Notes: generated by a model not told the origin, from the sequence alone. DNA of 64,000 nucleotides from Apostichopus japonicus (GCF_037975245.1 NC_092583.1:12299764-12363763); one strand, 5' to 3'. Positions 37,313 to 46,892 are shown, counted from the stretch's first letter. Made by a program: numbers and translations.

Positions 37313-37382
37313 AGCCGTACATACCTTGCGCGGTAGCGACAGCTAATAAGACGACGACAGCTAGACACTGGAATCCCCTCAT
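17016..37382 (-). CDS. Secreted protein with eight farnesoic-acid-methyltransferase-like modules
   Basis: Twenty exons in coding order: 37382-37325, 35267-35067, 34707-34429, 33618-33463, 32399-32130, 31453-31358, 30602-30411, 28108-27830, 27227-27069, 26072-25821, 25085-24501, 23676-23509, 22541-22233, 21766-21599, 21023-20739, 19821-19654, 19225-18941, 18517-18389, 18077-17998, 17252-17016. Phases join to 1,451 codons plus TAA; every intron is phase 1 except the last (phase 0). Residues 1-19 (MRGFQCLAVVVLLAVATAQ) form a signal peptide. Eight modules follow at about 20-179, 180-321, 354-510, 511-647, 843-1001, 1002-1152, 1153-1303 and 1304-1451. Linkers are at 322-353 and 648-842. The best-conserved modules show FEFSVEAIQSVWINLSPENS and VEFWISFRSGAIRVGKVGS, the hallmarks of Methyltransf_FA (DUF3421-neighbour) domains. 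No methyl-donor-binding motif is visible, so an adhesive or binding role is as likely as catalysis. The donor of the seventh exon (GTTGGT) is weak. Confidence 0.92.
18941..19821 (-). other. FAMeT-like module 7
   Basis: Exons 19821-19654 (168 bases) and 19225-18941 (285 bases). The first ends MIEI and continues across the junction as GIGALENRA, matching the family pattern EI-x-IG-x-x-x-N. The second contains RHLVITVVDGTIRVFDKEVL and FNYMGFSGAFTTHFHFHV. The donor at 18940 was chosen because it gives the 285-base length and the phase of the sister exon. Confidence 0.8.
20195..20330 (+). repeat. Intronic repeat related to 23203-23310
   Basis: GGGTTATTGGG, AACAAGAATGTTACCATTTT and TTAGGCTA followed by GAGACAG are matched in order at 23203-23310, with scattered differences and a short insertion. 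Both copies lie in introns of the FAMeT-module gene, but at non-equivalent intron positions. Confidence 0.5.
20739..21766 (-). other. FAMeT-like module 6
   Basis: Exons 21766-21599 (168 bases) and 21023-20739 (285 bases). Key segments are LNFGLKASASGVIILSE, AHYEIEIGAENN across the junction, and NYVEFWISFRSGAIRVGKVG. This module and module 7 have identical exon lengths. Confidence 0.85.
22233..23676 (-). other. FAMeT-like module 5
   Basis: Exons 23676-23509 (168 bases) and 22541-22233 (309 bases). Key segments are FSFSLRQFDITNSAYFEFSV, VWINLSPENSYQSSGYLIG and PLWISYAGFATRNGFQGDF. It directly follows the proline-threonine linker. Confidence 0.82.
23750..23860 (+). repeat. SINE 3' segment shared with 37130-37230
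   Basis: GGAATTGGAAGCCACCTGAC followed further on by AAGCGTCGTAAAAATAACTG matches the body of the SINE at 36985-37311. No tRNA-like head is present here, so it is a truncated copy. Confidence 0.65.
24501..25085 (-). other. Proline/threonine-rich linker exon
   Basis: One 585-base exon encodes about 195 residues rich in Pro, Thr and Ser (for example PTTIPTAPPTAPPTAPPTDA and PPTPPSSSSSSEIT). It separates modules 1-4 from 5-8. A 93-base unit encoding NNVIPTDRPTQQPSSVAQTD and its continuation occurs twice in tandem, around 24780-24955, almost unchanged. Such a segment is expected to be extended and O-glycosylated. Confidence 0.88.
25821..27227 (-). other. FAMeT-like module 4 (divergent)
   Basis: Exons 27227-27069 (159 bases) and 26072-25821 (252 bases). 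Segments include FQQTFEVMTPAGFALLFQAS and VTNEVTEVWSGRNNLASV. It is most like module 2 in exon lengths and in positions such as TYFLRVDDL versus PVIIFRVDI. Confidence 0.6.
27361..27405. repeat. TA-type microsatellite
   Basis: A short, nearly pure TA tract with an ATG/GTA start lies in the intron upstream, in coding direction, of the exon at 27227-27069. Confidence 0.9.
29356..29590 (+). repeat. Dispersed repeat shared with 36530-36790
   Basis: CTCCCATTCCTGCTCCC, GACGGACGAGAGTGTATGCC, CATCTGACCACTTTCT and TTGCTTCGAAACC occur in the same order in both places, with moderate divergence. Both copies are in introns of the FAMeT-module gene. The class is unknown. Confidence 0.6.
29718..30030 (+). 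mobile_element. hAT-like MITE, family B, copy 1
   Basis: The element begins CAGGCGCGTAGCCAGGA and ends with the inverted form TTGGCTACGCGCCTG. The 8-base flanks ATTGTGTT and AGTGTGTA agree at six positions, suggesting a decayed target duplication. It lies within the intron of module 3. Confidence 0.8.
31358..31453 (-). other. Short Asp-Pro-Val linker exon
   Basis: A 96-base exon encodes a 32-residue linker with IDPVDPVDPVTIEEPEP. It stands between modules 2 and 3, just as the long linker stands between 4 and 5. The acceptor at 31454 was selected to keep the phase. Confidence 0.8.
32059..32078. repeat. Short TA microsatellite
   Basis: About twenty bases of alternating TA lie just downstream (in coding direction) of the exon 32399-32130. 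Confidence 0.85.
32130..33618 (-). other. FAMeT-like module 2 (divergent)
   Basis: Exons 33618-33463 (156 bases) and 32399-32130 (270 bases). Segments include FQDKWEMYCHVEGNARFFFT and ELEILMVYANGHLTFGFLVE. The W-x-x-x-C pattern also recalls an immunoglobulin-like strand, but exon lengths and position favour the repeating module. The intron between them carries the ATCAC-type satellite. Confidence 0.58.
32425..33440 (+). repeat. ATCAC-type satellite with higher-order duplication
   Basis: About one kilobase is built from ATCAC, ATATC and GACATCAGACCAT words. A large block starting AAAATTATACCAAATCACAT occurs at about 32465 and again at about 32945, so a ~480-base higher-order unit is tandemly duplicated. 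The palindrome TGACGTCA occurs exactly at 32528, 32911, 33002 and 33390. The whole tract sits in the intron inside module 2. Confidence 0.92.
34429..35267 (-). other. FAMeT-like module 1 (divergent)
   Basis: Exons 35267-35067 (201 bases) and 34707-34429 (279 bases). It starts the mature protein, with SFEICKWYESQKDKDV and FRVAGDQAILKLVNCDETQS. The second exon has EISLWIDGVNKVAMYHVLYG and ends VAKFAFDEPRCIDVQFP. Confidence 0.65.
35510..35880 (-). mobile_element. hAT-like MITE, family A, copy 3
   Basis: This copy is inverted relative to copies 1 and 2: it starts CAGTGGCGTAGGAAGG and ends CCTACGCCCTTG. A perfect 8-base duplication AATATACT flanks it (35502-35509 and 35881-35888). It lies in the first intron of the FAMeT-module gene. 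Confidence 0.93.
36530..36790 (+). repeat. Dispersed repeat shared with 29356-29590
   Basis: The second copy of the family described at 29356. Shared words include CTCCCATTCCTGTTCCC, ACGGGCGAGAGTATACC and TTGTTTCGAAACC. It lies in the first intron of the FAMeT-module gene. Confidence 0.6.
36985..37311 (+). repeat. tRNA-derived SINE with (ATT)n tail
   Basis: The head has AAGCTATGAGGCTTAGCAAT, then B-box GGTTCGATCCC at about 37015. A body ending AAGCATCGTAAAAATAACTG follows, and then about 85 bases of pure ATT trinucleotide repeat (37227-37311). On the coding strand of the FAMeT-module gene the tail begins about 14 bases inside the first intron. Confidence 0.75.
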
Positions 37383-40265
37383 TTTGTCTATCTTGATGAG
37401 GCTATATCTGAAAATAAAAGGAAACAAATATATTTTACGATTAATTTTTACACATCAGTCCCGCGAAATGTATAAAAGCTGCAGGTTATTTTACTATGAG
37501 CAGTTGCTATGTCTAAATCCAATCGCTTCATATTCTAGAGAATGCAAAAAACATGGAGGATCATAAAGTAATATCAAATTCGGATCTTGTACGCCAAAGT
37601 GTCTTGGACGTACTACTGTAGGCCTTTTTATAGTTTAGATGCGGAATTCATAGGCCTAGCTTTATTCTCATACTAAATGGCATCATTCTTCTTCATTTGT
37701 CTTTAATAAGGACGACGACGTCCAGGTCAGATTGTATTTTTAGATCCCTTTTTTTCTATGTGGAAACTACCCTTTAAAGAGCTAATATTCATCAATTAAA
37801 AGTGACTGGACTATTTAGTTTAATGTAAAGATCATTACGTCATCGGTTCCTCAGAGCGCAACACAAAAACTCAATAGAAAAAAAAGAACATTCAATTTGG
37901 ACGTTTGAAGTTTTATAGTCTCATGTGGAATATTTGACAATATGTTATACAATTGTATTGAATACCGGTAATCATCTAAGGATGTTCCGTTGTTAATATG
38001 AAGTTAAAAGAATATATGTTTTATTAGGTTAATCCGTTATTTAGAATTTACAAAACAATGGATTAACATCATCACAATAATAAGGCCTACACTGAGGAGC
38101 AGACGTCATCCTCACTTTAATCTTAAAGGAGCATTCCAATTATTTTACATATTTCAAAAACCGGAATATGTATAGAAAATTACTAGCACTCGCATTTCTT
38201 CCCCTTTTTCTTTGACTACGAGAAACAAAATGAAAATATAAAATTCTGCAAATAAGTCATCCTGTCTAAATAATATTTTTATTTTTTTTTCATTTCGTCT
38301 CAATGGTCTTTAATTTTGACAATTCAAGGACGACAATTTTCTTTGTGACTTTTGGGCACTTTTGGCGTTTTCAAAAATAAATGGTGGGGCGGGGGAGGGG
38401 GAACGTGCCTCCTGTGCCCCACGAATTGGCCACTCCTGACTCCCCTTGAAGGTTTGGCTTCAAGTAATGCTGAACATAAGGCTGTATCCACCTCTCCTAT
38501 CCCCACCTCACCGGGGAAAGATACCCACAAGGGCAGCCCGCCACCTCACGATTTAGCTCGAGGGATATTGTTAGACTATAGCATGCAAGAAGAGTCAACC
38601 AGTACTTTAAGCGCAAATACGGCCTTAATTGATGACAGCAAAAATTCAAAAATTAGATGTGCTAGCTATAGTCTTTAAAAATTAGGTGCGTTGGAAGAGG
38701 GATCAATCTGGGGGGGGGGGGGGGCCACAAACCTCGGAGGGTATAGTGAGTGGGACATGCGACACTGATTTGAGAGGCAAACCACAATGTTTTACTTCAA
38801 ATTTTCCGGCGAAATGGACCCTCTGTTTATACCGTAACCCAAATTCCTGTATTTGAATGACTTTTCAACAACATGGCACTTTTTTTTATTAAAACTTTAT
38901 TTGTTTTTATTTATCAACAAAGAAAAAGGCAACTTTTGATTTGAAAATGGGAAAAAAATATTGTACTGTTGATTACCAAACAGTGCAGAAAAGGGGCACT
39001 TTTGAAGGGAAAGGGCACGTGCCCCTCATGCCCACATGCAGGCTCAGGTGGAGCTTCTTTAAGTTGTATTGAAAGTAAACAAATCTTACCTTTTCTGAAA
39101 TTCGACGTTTTCTTTTCTCTTTTATGCGAACTCTACAGCGGACATTTAATATGACAAACGATAGTCCGTCTCGGCAAAATTCTCTCGAGTAAATGAAGTC
39201 AGTCCTTGACAACTTTGTCGCCTGAAGCGTGGGAGAAATTTATCCCCCCAAAAAATTCCAGAAATAATCGATCGATTATAATTTAGACAAGGTAAATATG
39301 ATAGTAGGTGGTTTAAAAATTTGGCAAAAAAACAAAAAACAATACGAGAGTGATAAATAATCGAATGAGAGAAAGGAGGTGTTACAACACCTGTTGTTTA
39401 TCAGTATTTATTATGTTCCATAACAATAGCCACGCCTGCGAAATATTTGAAAAATCGGTCTGTGACGTAAGTCTATTCTCTCAAATCGTGTGATTTGAAA
39501 GTCTACAAAATGACGGAGATTTGAAAATTCGAATGACGGTTTTTAAACAAAAGCTAAAATCAAATGAAAAATCAATAAAAAGGAACAACAATAAAAATTA
39601 AAACTGCCAAAAAAAAAATACCGTATGCATAACGTTGTGGAAAAAAATTGTGTTAAGTTTTTCTTCACAGAATGGTTAGATTATTTGGTTATTAATCTAG
39701 AGGGGGGAGAAGCTGACATCGGCCCAGTTTCGAATAGGCAAAGTAGGATAGGCTAGGTGTATCCATGAAGGTATAAGTGTGGTAGGCTAGTATTAAATGC
39801 CTAATTAGCTCTGTAAGGAATACTTACTCAATGTTTGTTTGCTTTTTTCGTCTCAAATAAATAGTCTGTTTCTATGCATGTTCAATGGACAAGACACGTC
39901 ACCATGGAAACACAACCAAGCCTGTGCTAGAGCACAACTTTTTATTAATTTAAAAAGAAAATACTCGAATAGTAGGGTAAACAAAGTCCCCCGACTGACA
40001 ATGGAGGTGCGCGAGGGGTGGGGTGTGGGTTGGCATCCGCCTGCCCCACCTCAACTTTGCTCACGTCACTGATCTTCCCTGTGTTTCTTCACAACAGTTT
40101 ATAACGTCAAGCGATCGGTGTAAAGTTTCAAAGGTAGGTCCTATTGGTCATGTTGGTTGAATGTGTCCAGTGAGAAAAATAAAGAAATTATCCGCAAACC
40201 ATGCTTTCTAGACTTTTCTTAATTTACAGGGGTTTTTTTATTTATTTTTTTAACGAAACTATATC
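37383..40265. other. Upstream/intergenic region, no gene seen
   Basis: This holds the 5' flank of the FAMeT-module gene, so its promoter and untranslated exon should lie near its left end. I could not place a TATA box or start site. Around 38340-39060 there are short GC-rich patches such as GGGCACGTGCCCC that look like mobile-element debris. Otherwise the sequence is AT-rich without supportable coding potential. Confidence 0.5.
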
Positions 40266-41766
40266 AAGGTAACCACTGGCGGATCCAGGGCCATTGTTTG
40301 GGAGGGGCCAAAGTGGCATTAGAGTGATATGGGGGGAGGGGCCTAAGGGGAGGGGGTTCCCCCTCCCCTTTTGAAAATTTTCTATTGCTGAATGCCCTCA
40401 GATGCAATTTGGTGCGACAAGTGTACAATGGTGATGTTAATTTACTTCTAAAAAAAATGTTTCCCAGGTGTAATTTTCTAAAATATTTATAAAACAAAGT
40501 TGGGATCATCTTTCTCAAGAAATTTTATTTCTCATAGGTTATAAATTTCTTACAACCAGCCTGTAACTGCAAAATTGTGTTAAACTGTAAATCCTCATGC
40601 TCGTACATTCATGGGCGGCGATCCGTACTTTCGAGTGGGGGGATATGACCTTGTTGACTATCTAAGCGTAGCGCCACCATGAGTTGGCGCGAAGCGTACA
40701 AGAAAATTTGGGGATTTACAAACCCTCTAGATGGCCGGAAACGGCACTTCCCAAGGTTTCCAAGCGGCATATACCCAACTTTAAAATAGGGATATCATGT
40801 CCGAAATATCTCATAATCAGGATCCAAAATACTTTTTTTTTTTAATTTCGGGTGTTATTTTGGGAAAATTGCCCCTGTCAATCTTGTTTCAGGCGCTACG
40901 TTAGAATGTTCGAGAGCTCTTTTATATTATTCCATGAAGAAAATGGCCCCATGCAGGCTATTATAGGCCTATACACATGCAATACACAATTACACATAGT
41001 TACATACCTAGGTACCGATTGCTAGGGCATCCAGGTGAAACGTGTATTAAGCATTACCATGCACTGAAAACTTAAATTGGTTCACCGACTAACAAAACGT
41101 TAGTCCATCTGGTGCCTCTCCCGACTAACATAGCCTTAGTCAATTGCTATACCGACTAATTTATTCCTTAGTCAGTTGGATTTCTTAGTCGGTCATCTTA
41201 GTCCGTCAGCTTAGTCGATCAACAATTTTTTAGTCGGTAAATGTTTATTAGTCAGTTACATTAGTTGGTGACATTAGTCGGTCTTTACCGACTAATTTAT
41301 ATGAGCCACCGACTAGTTTATAGCAGGTTTTACATTAGTCAGGATGGTGCCTCTCCCGACTAACCTTTCTTAGTCGGTATCGACTGACTAGTTGCACTGA
41401 CTAGATTCACTGAAAGAATTAAACCCGACTAGTTTCACTGACTAGTATCACTGAAAGAAAAGGGAGCAGGAGAAACACAAATAATGTGTACATTGGCAGT
41501 ATTTATTTCTGATAAAACTTCTGATGTCTACAAAAGGCTGACTTTCGACAGATAGAGAAGAAATCACTGTAAATAAAATCTGAAAATCTGATTTTTTTTC
41601 CAACAAAGATAAGACAAGTTAATGGATCAAACATGAATCGCAAAAGTATAGCACTGCACAATAATGCAAAGTTGAGTCTTGGGCAAGGGTTCCTCATGAC
41701 TTTCGTTTTAAAGTGGTACCCCAAATCGACACCAGTTAAGTCTTCACGAACAAAGAGTGTTTCTCT

Positions 41767-41808
41767 TAACTACAAATGGCCTCCCACTTGTCTTCAGGAA
41801 GCCAAAAT
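41767..41808 (-). other. Candidate terminal exon inside the innermost element
   Basis: On the minus strand an acceptor ATGGTGCAG precedes a short frame ending FWLPEDKWEAICS and TAA. An AATAAA on the same strand follows near 41505. This resembles the last exon of a gene carried by the element, but I cannot identify it and the link to upstream exons is unproven. Confidence 0.25.
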
Positions 41809-42083
41809 CTGCACCATTATTGACCTGTGAACAGAAAATATGATATACGTGTAAGCACAGATACAGATATAGCACATGATAACTCACATTATCATAAACA
41901 TACATTTACATTAAAATTTTATAACATATTGGGAGGTATACATTTAAATCTAGGTCCCTCAAATTATAAGCCAGGAATAGCAGCTTTACCAAATTATTAT
42001 TAGCTTTGCACAGCATAACACCAAGTTATTTCTCAAAGCTTAATAATTATGTTAATCATGTTAATAATGATCCCAATAGACCG

Positions 42084-43607
42084 GGATCCCAGAGGGTTTG
42101 GTTAGCTGGGAAGGTAACCAATTGCCTTGTACATCACAATGTTCACAGTGCATTCCTGTATATGAAACCAGACGACTGGCAAACCGACTGTGGTGGGTGT
42201 TGCTGGGAGAGCAATTTTAAAGTCACCTGATAGCTAACCTAGATCAGTTTTCATGGTAACACATCAAAGTAAGTACAATATGTCAGGTATGGCCCCAAGA
42301 GCAACAAATGGCCATTGCCAGTAATTATTGGTGGTGGGGTACCCCTGCCAGTGATCTATAATTGACCCCTCAAGGCTGACCTAGGTCAGCTCATGAGGTA
42401 ACCACTTGAAACCTACTGGAAAATGTTGGTTAGGGCTTCAGATACAACTGATGGGCATTGCCAGTAATTTTTATTGGTGGGGTACCCCTGCCAGTAGACC
42501 CCCAAAATGCCCATCCCCCATTGACCTAGATGAGCTCATGATGTAACCAGTTGAAAACTACTGGAAAATGGTATCACTTCATATGTAAGGGATGGGAATT
42601 TCCAGTAATTTATATTGGGGGGGGTACCCCTGCCAGTAGACCCCCAAAATGCCCATTCCCTCATTGACTTAGGTCAGCTCATGAGATAACCAGTTGAAAA
42701 ATTACTGGAAAATGATAGGTATCACTTCATATGTAAGGGATGGGCATTTCCAGTCATTTACATTGGTGGGGTAACCCTGTCAGTAGACCCCCAAAATGCC
42801 CATCCTCCATTGACCTAGATTAGCTCATGAGGTAACCAGTTGAAAACTACTGTAAAATGATTGGCAGGACTCTATATATATGTAAGGGATGGGCATTTCC
42901 AGTAATTTATATTAGTGGGGTACCCCTGCCAGTAGACCCCCAAATGCCCCCCCCCCCTCATTGATCTAGGTCAGCTCATGATTTAACCAGTTGAAAACTA
43001 CTGGAAAATGATTGACAGGATTCTATATGTAAGGGATGGGCGGACTCTGGCAGTGGTGGCCCACCAATATAAAATACTGGAAATGCCCATCCTTACATAT
43101 GAAGTGATAACTATCATTTTCCTGTAGGTTTCAACTGGTCAAATCATGAGCTCACCTAGGTCAATGAGGGGATGGGCATATTGGGGGTCTACTGTCAGGG
43201 GTACCCCACCAATAAAAATTACTGGCAATGCCCATCCCTTGTATCTGAAGTCCTAACCAACATTTTCCAGTAGGTTTCAAGTGGTTACCTCATGAGCTGA
43301 CCTAGGTCAGCCGTGAGGGGTCAATTATAGATCACTGGCAGGGGTACCCCACCACCAATAATTACTGGCAATGGCCATTTGTTGCTCTTGGGGCCATACC
43401 TGACACATTGTTCTTACTTTGATGTGGTTACCATGAAAGCTGCTCTAGGTTAGCTATTAGGTGACTTTAAAATTGCTCTCCCAGCCACATCCACCACAGT
43501 CGGTTTGCCAGTCATCAGGTTTCATATACAGGAATGCATTGTGAACATTGTGATGTACCAGGCAATTGGTTACCTTCCCAGCTAACCAAACCCTCTGGAC
43601 TCCCGCT
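42084..43607. repeat. 1.5 kb palindrome with internal ~146-base tandem repeats
   Basis: The left arm starts near 42084 and runs to about 43040. The right arm is its near-complete reverse complement (about 43060-43607), with a short centre near 43050. Shared words include GGTTTGGTTAGCTGGGAAGG and GTACCCCTGCCAGT. The left arm is longer because a ~146-base unit with CCAGTTGAAAACTACTGG is repeated four to five times (about 42401, 42549, 42692, 42836 and 42985). It resembles a fold-back element or amplified core. Confidence 0.88.
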
Positions 43608-43744
43608 CTACAGATCAGTGAAAATTTGACCAAACTTATGAAGCTTGCACATAAATGATATACTAGACTGGTTTTTTTTTTAAAACAGGTTATGAAAAGT
43701 ATCTTAAATATCATTAAACAGTTGGGTACAATAGTTAAACTCAC

Positions 43745-43959
43745 TCTTCCATCTTTTTTCTCTATGGTACTTGTTCCTTTGCTTTTTGGACTCTTGGATA
43801 AACTCTTTTGTTCTGCGAAGGGTACCAATATATCATCTTAAAACATGTCTTTAAGCCATATATAACACAGTTCTCCTCTTCTGTTGTTGCTTCCACACTG
43901 GTGTCGTACATCACAGGAAAGCTCACCCTTGACTTAGATATTTGGCTTTTCAATTCCTG
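43745..43959 (-). other. Two candidate exons inside the innermost element
   Basis: On the minus strand an acceptor (TTCTTCCAG) at 43960 opens a frame QELKSQISKSRVSFPVMYDT continuing to EENCVIYGLKTC. A second segment, 43812-43745, is bounded by CTTCGCAG and a GTGAGT donor. Composition and borders look exon-like. No family was recognised and the reading frame of the second piece is uncertain. Confidence 0.3.
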
Positions 43960-46892
43960 CTGGAAGAAAGAAACAGCAAAGTATTCATCATTTGAAAAAA
44001 ATAAATAAATAAAGTTGTCACCACAAAGTTATGTGAGATTTGCTTCCACTATAGTCTCAAAAAACAATCCCAAAGTTTGAAGCAGACTGTATAAAGCTGA
44101 AAATTTGAACGAGAGTGTCATCACCATTGCAACCAGAATCAAATGCCCAGAATACAGAGATAATAAAACATGGGCTAAATCTTTGTTTGTTTTTATGATC
44201 TTTAAAAATATAAAATTTTAGAAACAGAAATGCACTGAGCCAACTTATTTATAGGCCTAATCGTTTTTAGTTGTTATTTTGCTTGCTCACATAACAAGCC
44301 TGTTTAGACCTAGGCTAGAGGAGAATCAGTACTTTGTTACACTAAGTTTGTCTTCGGTCGTTTTGATATAGTCTTACTAGTAGTACTAAAGTATATAATG
44401 GACCGGCGAAGACTAGAGAATACTGCAGAGTTTTAGCAACTGCGTTAAACTGTATCATCTGATCTATTATTTACGCCAATGAGTTTCATTCAATCTAGGA
44501 TCAAAAAGAGAAAACTAATTAATCTTAACCTTTAAACTTTGCTACTAAACAGATATGCTTGAATTACAAATAAATGTCAAAAAACATCATAATCTAAGAA
44601 TCGATGCATATACATATACATAAACAGAATAATTTGAATTCGCGCAAGTGAACCCTGCACTACATTGGACAGAAAAAAAAACGTGCAATTAGACCAAACT
44701 AAACATACTAAATTTTCCGTTACTTCTACATAAAATATCAATGCAAATACAACAACTTACTCTTTTGGCAGTATACTAAAAGCACATGTTATAATAACTT
44801 CAGACTATCAAGCTTTCCTGAGAAAAAACGGTTAATACTTCTTACAGTAAGCAAGTCGACCGTGAAGGAATGTCGCAATTGTTTCCTGGGCGTGACCGGA
44901 AATTAAATACTAAAAAATGATAAATGAAAAGGTTAAATAGAACTGAAGCGTGCATCCTGACTGCTCGCAACATATAATACCGTTGACTAGCCAACATAAT
45001 TTGTTCAGCCTACTGTGACTGTACGTTTGAAGGTCTAGCCTTGCTTATTCAATATCACAAAGCCTACCCATTTAGATTCACATGGGAAATTACAGGAAAT
45101 CTTTATCAAATGAGTGTAGACTTCAAATAAACTATTGAGCCTTATAGTTCCAGCATTTGTTTGGGAATAAATAAGAAGATTATGTGCCACTGTTTAATCT
45201 AGCCCAATACACACATAACACATTGTTAATTGGTGTTTAGGATGCACACTTTAGTGTTGAGAATGCACTGCAGTACCCAGTAGAAGCCTATAGGCTACTC
45301 ACTGTCATTGCACTTGTGTATTGCGAAACGCCAACGTGACAACGGTAGCGTTACACTAACCATAATACAGTACTAGTGCCAGTGGCCTAACAATTAACTT
45401 TAATTTTACCTTCAAATTAAAGGAATAACAGGTAGGCCGATGATGCAGTTAATACCTCCATTCTTCTAAAGACCATCTTGGGTGATTTACGGTTGAAAGT
45501 TGCTTAGAGTGATCGTATGAAACTATGCCAAGCCCAGCAAGCTGCCGTTGCCTCTCGGTTTCCAAATTGAAGTGAATCGAATTGGGTTAAAATACATTAG
45601 TCTGTCGACACCGACTAAGCTACGATTATGCCGTAAATCGGGTGTCCGTATCGTTCTTAGTCCATGGGTTAAAATACCTTAGTCCGTCGCCACCGACTAA
45701 GCTGCGATTATATTTTCCTTAGTCAGTCTAAACTAACTAAGAAGCAGCGATGACACGAAGATTTTTGCTAGTCCGTGTGCATTGACTAACGTTACAGACT
45801 AATTTAACGTTAGTCCGTGGCAATATTGACTAGTTTATTTTTTCAGTGTGGTAACATGAGATTCTCAGCTGTTCGAGGGAACATGTACGTGTGTAGGCCT
45901 ACTATAGGGCCTTTATGAATACTATGAGGGTGCATATATGTACTATATCAATACCGTGATAAAGATAAAGACGGTTTATTTGAAAAGATGGCACTGCGTT
46001 TATGGTAGGCGAGAAATGAAGCTAAAAAAGAGCCGTACATTCACGATGAAACATAAATGTAGGCATGAAAATATTCTTATCCCTGGCATTTGGTGGGGGG
46101 GGGGATATGGTGTATTACATCCCCTCCACCCATTTTCATGGGGATATATCCCCCCTTCGCCCCCCCCCCCCAGGATCTCCGCCCATGCATACATTTACAT
46201 AGCTCCCAACTCTTGAGAAGGCAAATGCTGGTCCATGCCACGAATCGCCGTCCTGGGGGAAGGGTTTAAGGAGAGGGGGTTTCCCCCTCCCCTTTTGATT
46301 TTTTTTTTGGAATCCTGGTGATGCCTACATGTAAAATGGTGGCACTTAGAAAGGCTTTTGTCACTCAAAATTTTCTGAGAAATATGCATTTTTTTGTGTG
46401 GAACATCAATAAATTGAATAGTAGGTGATAATTCATTCTTTCCCGTGGCATGAAAATGGTCGCTGCTCGCTCAAATGAAAAGAAATATAGGCTAATTTGA
46501 GGTTCAAATGATGCTGTAAAGGGGGTTTTATACTCTATTATGCTAAATGCTAAAGAAATGATGGTTGCTAAGTCAAAAATTGATGCAAATTTTGTTATGT
46601 ATACTTGACAATTACAATGCGGTTTTTTCGGACGCTTATGCGGGTCAGCGGGTTTGGGTGTTAGAATGCGGGTCTAATTCCCGCGAATTGCGGGTCAGTT
46701 GGGAGCTCTGCATTTAATTTTAAACCAGAGAACGAAAAGGTTTAGACTAGTCTACCACTGCTATTCCTCTCGATTTTTTTAAATTTCCAATCATATGATT
46801 TAGCGGATGTTCGGAAACACTTTTTGGCTCACCTTTGGGGGGCCATGGCCCCCCTTGGCCCCCCCCCCCTTGGATCCGCCAGTGAAGGTAAC

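Larger units (their letters stand above)
41062..45848. mobile_element. Innermost large element with TAGTCGGT-type motif arrays
   Basis: The ends are CACTGAAAA on the left and TTTTTTCAGTG on the right, with partial similarity further out (TTACCA on the left, TGGTAA on the right). Just inside each end is an array of short motifs, TTAGTCNGT and its complement ACNGACTAA: about twenty copies at 41084-41450 and about ten at 45592-45840, counted by eye. Such arrays usually serve as transposase-binding sites. No target duplication is obvious. I found no recognisable transposase; two or three candidate minus-strand exons are listed separately. Confidence 0.65.
40610..46187. mobile_element. Middle transposon of the nested stack
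   Basis: The ends are CATGGGCGGCGATCC and, reverse-complemented from the right, CATGGGCGGAGATCC. The flanks CGTACATT (40602-40609) and CATACATT (46188-46195) form an 8-base duplication with one mismatch. Near its left end the sequence GACTATCTAAGCGTAGCGCC is shared with MITE family B, suggesting a related hAT-like group. Most of its length is a further insertion at 41062-45848. Confidence 0.82.
40274..46884. mobile_element. Outer transposon of a nested stack (hAT-like ends)
   Basis: The left end CACTGGCGGATCCA and right end TTGGATCCGCCAGTG are inverted repeats. They are flanked by a perfect 8-base duplication AAGGTAAC (40266-40273 and 46885-46892). Subtracting the element inserted at 40610-46187 leaves about 1.0 kb, a non-coding element. 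The left arm contains CTCAGATGCAATTTGGTGC, also present in MITE family A, so the families are related. Confidence 0.88.

Noticed and set aside
41062-45848. Polinton or other large autonomous transposon
   Set aside because: The size and inverted ends are not matched by any recognisable polymerase, integrase or transposase frame.
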